A stretch of DNA of 64,000 nucleotides from Cupriavidus oxalaticus (lineage in GTDB: Bacteria > Pseudomonadota > Gammaproteobacteria > Burkholderiales > Burkholderiaceae), in NCBI RefSeq assembly GCF_016894385.1, contig NZ_CP069812.1, positions 3,162,001 to 3,226,000 of the forward strand, read 5' to 3'. Each line of letters opens with the position of its first letter. Position 1 is the stretch's first letter. Positions 58,941 to 64,000 of the stretch are shown piece by piece. A program made the position numbers and the translations under genes. The notes below the pieces were generated by a model. The model had not been told where the DNA came from, searched no databases, and worked only from the letters and a program-made list of their open reading frames with translations.

Positions 58941-59561
58941 TCAGGCGAACGAGTAGAACACCCGGAACTGCACCTTGCGCTCGCCCCAGAACTCGGCGGC
59001 GTCGCGGAACACGTCGAGCAGCACCTCGCGCCCTTCCTTGTCGAACTTCTGCGCAATCGGCAGGCCTTCCAGCACGATCACGAAACCCGGCTGCGGGCCG
59101 GCCTTGTAGATCAGGTCGGTCAGGCAGTCCGCCAGTGCATCGAAGTTCTTGCCGAAATGCTTGGGGAAGATAAACGACGTTGCGATCGTTTCCAGAACCT
59201 CGGCCTTGCTGGCGCAATGCGCGCAGTTGGCATACAGGAAATGCTGGCCGAGATCCGCGGCCGCCTGGGCCAGTTCGGGCACGCGGAAGGCACGGATCGA
59301 CTGGACGATGTTCGGGCGCACCGTCTTGAACAGGTTCATGGCCCCCTCGCTGGTGCCGTCAGCCCAGCCTGCACCGGCCGGCATGGCCACAGGCGCGTTC
59401 GCGGGCGGGAGTTTGTGCGTGAGCTCTTGGCGCTGCGGCATCGTCAGCACGTTGTCATAGAGGTTCTGGGCCTGCTGCTGGGCCCGCTGCCAGCCATCTC
59501 CGGCGCCGCGCTCTTCGCGGGCGGCAAGGGCGTCGCCCAATCCGAAAATGTCAGTCATCAT
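58941..59561 (-). CDS. Barstar-family RNase inhibitor with long N-terminal extension
   Basis: A 206-residue protein. The last 100 residues are a barstar fold: a CAHC motif (C113-C116) with helix KAEVLETIATSFIFPKHFGK, then NFDALADCLTDLIY (the Asn-Phe-Asp-Ala-Leu motif that binds barnase) and FVIVLEGLPIAQKFDKEG. Residues 1-105 are an extra region rich in Ala, Gln and Arg, absent from classical 90-residue barstar. The ATG overlaps the stop of the RNase gene by four bases (ATGA), so the toxin and inhibitor are translated together. It likely protects the cytoplasm before the RNase is exported. Confidence 0.88.
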   Translation of the reverse strand: MMTDIFGLGDALAAREERGAGDGWQRAQQQAQNLYDNVLTMPQRQELTHKLPPANAPVAMPAGAGWADGTSEGAMNLFKTVRPNIVQSIRAFRVPELAQAAADLGQHFLYANCAHCASKAEVLETIATSFIFPKHFGKNFDALADCLTDLIYKAGPQPGFVIVLEGLPIAQKFDKEGREVLLDVFRDAAEFWGERKVQFRVFYSFA

Positions 59562-59947
59562 TTGAGTATCCGTTTGAAGCTGTTGTAGTGGTCTTCCGTG
59601 TAGTAACAATCGTTGGCAGCGCGCTGTTCCCCGCCGCATACGATCCGCCTGGGTCCCCGGTTCCGGCTTCTGGCGCTCTTTACCGTGTATTCGCGGTAGT
59701 ACCCGCGTTCTTTTTGCGGCAGGAGGCGTTCGTAGTTGCCGAACCGGGTTCCGTCCTTGTCATACTGGAACGGGCCGCCGGCTTCGATGCGCGCCAGGGT
59801 CTGCCGTGCTTCGTTGGGCAACTGCTGCGCTGCAATGGTTCCCATGCCTTCGGTCTGCGCCTGGCGCGCCAGCGCGGGCTGCGCCAGGGCCAGCACCAGC
59901 GCCGCGCCCGTCATCGACCGGGCCAGCATCCGCGCTGCCTGCTGCAT
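59558..59947 (-). CDS. Secreted barnase-type guanyl ribonuclease
   Basis: A 129-residue protein with a signal peptide (MQQAARMLARSMTGAALVLA, cleavage near PALA-R) and a small barnase/RNase N1 fold. Catalytic candidates are E86 in GYYREYTV, R100/R101 in GPRRIVCGG and H120 in YYTEDHYNSF. C104 and C114 could form a disulfide outside the cytoplasm. The start is uncertain: an in-frame GTG at 59968 adds seven residues, and neither start has a clear ribosome site. The next gene, overlapping by four bases, encodes a barstar-type inhibitor, which confirms the assignment. Confidence 0.88.
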   Translation of the reverse strand: MQQAARMLARSMTGAALVLALAQPALARQAQTEGMGTIAAQQLPNEARQTLARIEAGGPFQYDKDGTRFGNYERLLPQKERGYYREYTVKSARSRNRGPRRIVCGGEQRAANDCYYTEDHYNSFKRILK

Positions 59948-59968
59948 CAAGGGTACTTGGGAAACCAC

Positions 59969-60242
59969 GTTGCTTGTCTAGGTTGAACCGGAAATCGAGC
60001 CTGCCGCTGTTTGGGTAGACGATCTGTCCGGGCCACCCTGGCCGGCACCTCGCGCGCCTTGCCCTGCACGCGCCGGATGCCAACCGCACCGGGGCGCTCA
60101 TGGCGAGCGCCTGTATCAAAGGCGTAAGGTTACGCGGATGCACGCAATTAATCAATCCCAGCCCCGACGCAGCGGGAATTCCTCAATTGTTTCAATATGT
60201 TATGCGTATGTGTGCGCATACTAACTGTCGTCTGCGGACGAC
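59969..60242. other. Gene-free region between maeB and the RNase gene
   Basis: No coding sequence is credible here. Part of it (60140-60230) is AT-rich and could hold the RNase promoter, reading leftward. No clear operator was seen. Confidence 0.5.
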
Positions 60243-60269
60243 AAAAAAGCCGGGCGAACCCGGCTTTTC
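60243..60269 (-). terminator. Terminator of maeB
   Basis: On the minus strand AAAAGCCGGG-TTCG-CCCGGCTTTTTT: an 8-10 bp stem with a stable TTCG loop and a run of six T, 23 bases after the maeB stop. Confidence 0.92.
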
Positions 60270-60292
60270 CGAAAGATTGGCAAGCAGGCGGC

Positions 60293-62617
60293 TTAACGCT
60301 TGGCAGCAGCGTCCACCACCACCAGCGAAGTCATGTTGACGATGCGGCGCACCGTCGCGGACGGCGTCAGGATGTGCACCGGCGCCTTCACGCCCAGCAG
60401 GATCGGGCCGATCGCGACGTTATTGCCCGCTGCAACCTTGAGCAGGTTGTACGAGATATTGGCGGCGTCGATGTTCGGGCACACCAGCAGGTTGGCTTCG
60501 CCCTGCAGCGTGCTGTCCGGCACCAGCTGGTCGCGCAGCTTCTGGTCGAGCGCGCTGTCGCCGTGCATTTCACCGTCGACTTCGAGTTCAGGCGCGCGCT
60601 CGCGCAGGATGGCGAGCGTATCGCGCATCTTGCGCGCCGAAGGCGCCTCGGACGTGCCGAAGTTCGAATGCGACAGCAGGCCGACCTTGGGCTCGATGCC
60701 AAAGCGCTTGAGTTCTTCGGCCGCCATCAGCGTGATCTCGGCCAGTTCCTCTGCGGTCGGGTCGACGTTGACGTGCGTGTCCACCAGGAAGATCTGGCGG
60801 CCCGGCAACACCAGGCCGTTCATGGCCGCGTAGACCTTGCTGGTCCCGCCCAGCACCTGGTCGATATAGCGCAGGTGCGCCGCCGTGGTGCTGACGGTGC
60901 CGCAGATCATGCCGTCGGCCTCGCCCTTGTGGACCAGCATGGCGCCGATCAGCGTGGTGCGGCGGCGCATCTCCAGCTTGGCGTACTGGGGCGTGATGCC
61001 CTGGCGCGCCATCATGCGGTAGTACGCGTCGGAGTAGGCACGGAAACGCTCGTCGTGTTCGGGATTGACCACGGTGAAGTCGACGCCGGCGCGCAGGCGC
61101 AGGCCGAAGCGCTCGATGCGGTGCTGCAGCACCGCCGGCCGGCCGATCAGGATCGGGTTGGCCAGCTTCTCATCGACGATCACCTGTACGGCACGCAGCA
61201 CGCGCTCTTCTTCGCCCTCGGCAAAGACGATGCGCTTCTTCTCCATCTCGACCTTGCGCGCGGCGGCGTAGATCGGCTTCATCAGCGTGCCCGAGTGGTA
61301 CACGAACTGCTGCAGCTGCAGGCGGTAGGCGTCCATGTCCTCGATCGGACGGGCGGCCACGCCCGACTTCATCGCGGCTTCGGCCACGGCCGGCGCCACC
61401 TTGACGATCAGGCGCGGATCGAACGGCTTCGGGATCAGGTATTCCGGGCCGAACGACAGGTCCTGGATGCCATAGGCGCTGGCAACGATGTCGCTCTGCT
61501 CCTGGCGCGCCAGCTCGGCCAGCGCGTTGGCGGCGGCGATCTCCATCTCGCGCGTGATGGTGGTGGCGCCGCAATCCAGCGCACCGCGGAAGATGAACGG
61601 GAAGCACAGGACGTTGTTGACCTGGTTCGGGTAGTCGGTACGGCCGGTGGCCATCACCGCGTCCGGCCGCACTTCCTTGACCAGCTCGGGCGCGATTTCC
61701 GGGTTCGGGTTGGCCAGTGCCAGCACCAGCGGCTTGTCGGCCATGCGCTGGACCATGTCCTGCTTGAGCACGCCCGCGGCGGACAGGCCCAGGAAGATGT
61801 CGGCGCCGTCGATGACCTCGCCCAGCTTGCGCTTGTCGGTCTTCTGCGAGAAACGGGCCTTTTCAGGGTCCATCAGCTCGGTACGGCCTTCATAGACCAC
61901 GCCGGCCAGGTCGGTCACCCAGATGTTCTCGATGGGCAGGCCGATGTCGACCAGCAGGTCCAGGCAGGCCAGCGCGGCGGCGCCGGCGCCCGAGGCGACC
62001 AGCTTGACCTTGCTGATGTCCTTGCCGACCACCTTCAGGCCGTTGATGACGGCCGCGGCCACCACGATGGCGGTGCCGTGCTGGTCGTCGTGGAAGACAG
62101 GAATCTTCATCTTCTCGCGCAGCTTGCGCTCGACGTAGAAGCACTCCGGTGCCTTGATGTCTTCCAGGTTGATGCCACCGAAGGTCGGCTCCAGCGCGGC
62201 GATGATCTGGACCAGCTTTTCCGGGTCCTTTTCGTCGATTTCGATATCGAACACGTCGATACCGGCAAACTTCTTGAACAGGCCACCCTTGCCTTCCATC
62301 ACGGGCTTGGAGGCCGCGGCGCCGATGTCGCCCAGGCCGAGCACGGCGGTGCCGTTGGTGATCACCGCGACGAGGTTGCCGCGCGCGGTGTAGCGGAAGG
62401 AATTGGCCTGGTCGACCACGATCTCTTCGCAGGCCGCGGCCACGCCCGGCGAATAGGCCAGCGCCAGGTCGCGCTGGTTCGACAGCGGCTTGGTCGGGGT
62501 GACGGAAATCTTGCCGGGGGTCGGAAACTCGTGGTACTCGAGCGCCGCTTTGCGCAGCGCCTCACGCTGCTGCTGTTTCAGATCGTCTTGGGACGGGGAC
62601 TGCTGAGGGCTGGTCAT
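60293..62617 (-). CDS. maeB: NADP-dependent malic enzyme with phosphotransacetylase-like domain
   Basis: A 774-residue MaeB-type enzyme that converts malate to pyruvate with NADP. The malic-enzyme part (residues 1-430) shows the YSPGVA segment, [20 protein letters not shown], the metal-binding [20 protein letters not shown] and the NAD(P)-fold [16 protein letters not shown]. The C-terminal 340 residues are a phosphate acetyltransferase-like domain, regulatory and without transferase activity in E. coli MaeB. The ATG at 62617 is chosen; a TTG five codons upstream is possible. A strong AT-rich promoter with a palindromic operator lies about 110 bases upstream. Confidence 0.95.
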   Translation of the reverse strand: MTSPQQSPSQDDLKQQQREALRKAALEYHEFPTPGKISVTPTKPLSNQRDLALAYSPGVAAACEEIVVDQANSFRYTARGNLVAVITNGTAVLGLGDIGAAASKPVMEGKGGLFKKFAGIDVFDIEIDEKDPEKLVQIIAALEPTFGGINLEDIKAPECFYVERKLREKMKIPVFHDDQHGTAIVVAAAVINGLKVVGKDISKVKLVASGAGAAALACLDLLVDIGLPIENIWVTDLAGVVYEGRTELMDPEKARFSQKTDKRKLGEVIDGADIFLGLSAAGVLKQDMVQRMADKPLVLALANPNPEIAPELVKEVRPDAVMATGRTDYPNQVNNVLCFPFIFRGALDCGATTITREMEIAAANALAELARQEQSDIVASAYGIQDLSFGPEYLIPKPFDPRLIVKVAPAVAEAAMKSGVAARPIEDMDAYRLQLQQFVYHSGTLMKPIYAAARKVEMEKKRIVFAEGEEERVLRAVQVIVDEKLANPILIGRPAVLQHRIERFGLRLRAGVDFTVVNPEHDERFRAYSDAYYRMMARQGITPQYAKLEMRRRTTLIGAMLVHKGEADGMICGTVSTTAAHLRYIDQVLGGTSKVYAAMNGLVLPGRQIFLVDTHVNVDPTAEELAEITLMAAEELKRFGIEPKVGLLSHSNFGTSEAPSARKMRDTLAILRERAPELEVDGEMHGDSALDQKLRDQLVPDSTLQGEANLLVCPNIDAANISYNLLKVAAGNNVAIGPILLGVKAPVHILTPSATVRRIVNMTSLVVVDAAAKR

Positions 62618-62725
62618 CGGCGCATTTTCCAATCGGTGGAGCCGTCATTGACTTGGCGGGGACGATCGGCGGACCGGCTCCACGTGCCCGCCCTTCTCTT
62701 CCTTTGGAACCCAGCATTTTATATA

Positions 62726-62742
62726 GTGAAATACTATTTCAC
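62726..62742 (-). promoter_or_regulatory. Operator-like palindrome in the maeB promoter
   Basis: GTGAAATA-C-TATTTCAC is a perfect 17-base palindrome. On the minus strand it lies between TTGTGA (-35-like) and TATAAA (-10-like, about 15 bases apart), so a bound protein would block maeB transcription. The regulator is unknown; the shape suits IclR- or GntR-type repressors. On the plus strand TACAAT at 62780-62785 may be the -10 of thiL. The rest of 62618-62987 has no gene. Confidence 0.6.
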
Positions 62743-62987
62743 AATAAGCCTTTTGCTTGGGGCACCTTTGCTATTCGGTACAATATGCCCCATCCAACGG
62801 GGCAACACCAGCAAGCGTAGCGCCGCCCGGCGCATGGCTGGTGACTCGCTGCGGTCATGGCTGTCATGCGCGGCAGTATCTTGCTGAAACGCTGCCGGCG
62901 CCGCATCCTGATGCGCCCTTCCGAGTCCCTCCGTCCCTCCGGTGCCTGCCGGCCGGGCAAACACCTGTCCACTGCCAGCTCGCCGCG

Positions 62988-63968
62988 ATGTCCGACGCCC
63001 AGCCCGCCCAGCTTTCCGAGTTCGACCTGATCCGCCGCTACTTCACTCGACCGGTGCACAAAGCCGCACTCGGCGTGGGCGACGACTGCGCGCTGATCGA
63101 AGGCCGCCCGGGCCACCACCTCGCCATCAGCACCGACATGCTGGTCAGCGGCCGCCATTTCTTTGCGGACGTGGCCCCGCGTGCGCTTGGCCACAAGGCA
63201 CTGGCGGTCAACCTGTCCGACCTCGCCGCGATGGGTGCCGAGCCGCGCGCCTTCACGCTGGCGCTGGCGCTGCCCGAGGCTGACCCGGCATGGCTGGCCG
63301 AACTGGCTGAGGGCATGCTGGCCCTGGCCGACGCCCACGGCTGCGAGCTGGTCGGCGGCGACACCACGCGCGGCCCGCTGACGCTGTCGCTCACCGTCTT
63401 CGGCGACGTGCCGCACCGCGCCGCGCTGCGCCGCGACGCGGCACGCCCGGGCGACGATATCTGGATCTCCGGCACGCTTGGCGACGCACGCCTGGCGCTG
63501 GGGGACTGCCGTGGCGAATGGCTGCTGCCCGAGCCCGCCTTCACCCAGGTACGCCCGCGCATGGACACGCCGGCCCCGCGCGTGGCGCTGGGCATGGCGC
63601 TTCGCGGCGTGGCGCATGCCGCACTCGACATCTCCGACGGCCTGATCGGCGACCTCGGCCATATCCTGGCACGCTCGCAGGTGGGCGCACTGATCGATGT
63701 CGACGCCCTGCCGCGCTCGGCGGTGCTGGCCAGCCAGCCGGAAGCGATCCAGCGCGAATGCACGCTGGCCGGGGGCGATGACTACGAGCTGTGCTTCACC
63801 GCCCCCGCAGGCAACCGCGACGCGCTCGCCGCGATCAGCGAACGGCTGGCGCTGCCGCTCACACGTGTCGGCACGATCACTCCTGAGCCGGGCCTGCGCC
63901 TGGTCGACCATGCCGGCAACCCGACCCGCTACACCGGCGCCAGCTTCGACCACTTCGCCGCCTCCTGA
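62988..63968 (+). CDS. thiL: Thiamine-monophosphate kinase
   Basis: A 326-residue kinase that makes thiamine diphosphate from the monophosphate. Family signatures: SEFDLIRRYFTRP at the start, LGVGDDCALI (Mg/ATP aspartates), AVNLSDLAAMGAEPRAF, VGGDTTRGPLTLS, ALDISDGLIGDLGHI and GGDDYELCFTAP. The ATG at 62988 (MSDAQPAQLSEFDL) is chosen. The frame is open back to 62757, but that stretch is not conserved-looking and holds the promoter. The next gene would begin right at the window edge (an ATG at 63989 or 63992). Confidence 0.95.
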   Translation: MSDAQPAQLSEFDLIRRYFTRPVHKAALGVGDDCALIEGRPGHHLAISTDMLVSGRHFFADVAPRALGHKALAVNLSDLAAMGAEPRAFTLALALPEADPAWLAELAEGMLALADAHGCELVGGDTTRGPLTLSLTVFGDVPHRAALRRDAARPGDDIWISGTLGDARLALGDCRGEWLLPEPAFTQVRPRMDTPAPRVALGMALRGVAHAALDISDGLIGDLGHILARSQVGALIDVDALPRSAVLASQPEAIQRECTLAGGDDYELCFTAPAGNRDALAAISERLALPLTRVGTITPEPGLRLVDHAGNPTRYTGASFDHFAAS

Positions 63969-64000
63969 CACCGGGGCACAGGCGTGTCATGATGCCGGCA

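Noticed and set aside
60197..62887. An 896-codon open frame on the plus strand opposite maeB
   Set aside because: Antisense shadow with low-complexity His/Arg/Gln/Asp composition; maeB is unmistakable on the other strand.

Overview
The window is a GC-rich, gene-dense piece of a betaproteobacterial chromosome, most likely Cupriavidus (Burkholderiales, Ralstonia group). The main reasons are a complete phc quorum-sensing set (phcB-S-R-Q operon plus phcA), the fur/bamE-dapB-leuS-lptE-holA-proA order, the queA-tgt-yajC-secDF order and the very high G/C use at wobble positions. No tRNA, rRNA, CRISPR array, prophage or intact insertion sequence was seen. Almost every gene is a recognisable chromosomal housekeeping or regulatory gene.

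Layout. 0-8 kb: the 3' part of a LysR regulator, a GNAT acetyltransferase, glycolate oxidase glcDEF followed by a cidA/lrgB membrane pair (a candidate glycolate carrier), a VOC protein and a WYL regulator. 8-12.5 kb: glutathione peroxidase and the twitching ATPases pilU and pilT on the minus strand, divergent from yggS-proC. 12.5-13.45 kb: a gene-free island of 43-bp tandem repeats and nested inverted repeats. 13.4-19.2 kb: ubiA, dps, a 64-residue membrane protein, a deleted and frameshifted catalase relic, oxyR and recG, all on the minus strand. 19.4-25.4 kb: queA-tgt and yajC-secD-secF. 25.4-30.35 kb: the phcBSRQ operon (minus). 30.7-32.6 kb: a cytochrome b561-yceI-yceI module. 32.9-36.9 kb: purB, a glutathione S-transferase, mnmA and a Nudix hydrolase. 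37.2-41.5 kb: three-subunit transhydrogenase pntAA-AB-B and an orphan response regulator with an enlarged receiver. 41.6-51.5 kb: a long minus-strand run (rlmL, an isomerase, hemJ, proA, holA, lptE, leuS, dapB, bamE). 51.7-58.8 kb: fur, phcA, gapA, tkt, a VOC protein, rsmE and a YidB-like protein. 58.9-62.6 kb: a barnase-type secreted RNase with its barstar-type inhibitor, and malic enzyme maeB. 63-64 kb: thiL.

How the parts connect. PhcB should make the fatty-acid methyl ester signal, PhcS senses it, PhcR and PhcQ relay it, and PhcA (22 kb away) is the LysR output regulator, so the whole circuit lies in this window. Peroxide defence is grouped as oxyR, catalase relic and dps. A well-formed promoter with an OxyR-like half-site lies upstream of the relic and may now serve dps. 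Envelope biogenesis (secDF-yajC, lptE, bamE) and translation/tRNA modification (queA, tgt, mnmA, leuS, rlmL, rsmE) are strongly represented. The most unusual items are the nested palindrome island, the catalase relic, the RNase/inhibitor pair with a long N-terminal extension on the inhibitor, the enlarged-receiver response regulator and the glcDEF-cidA/lrgB association.
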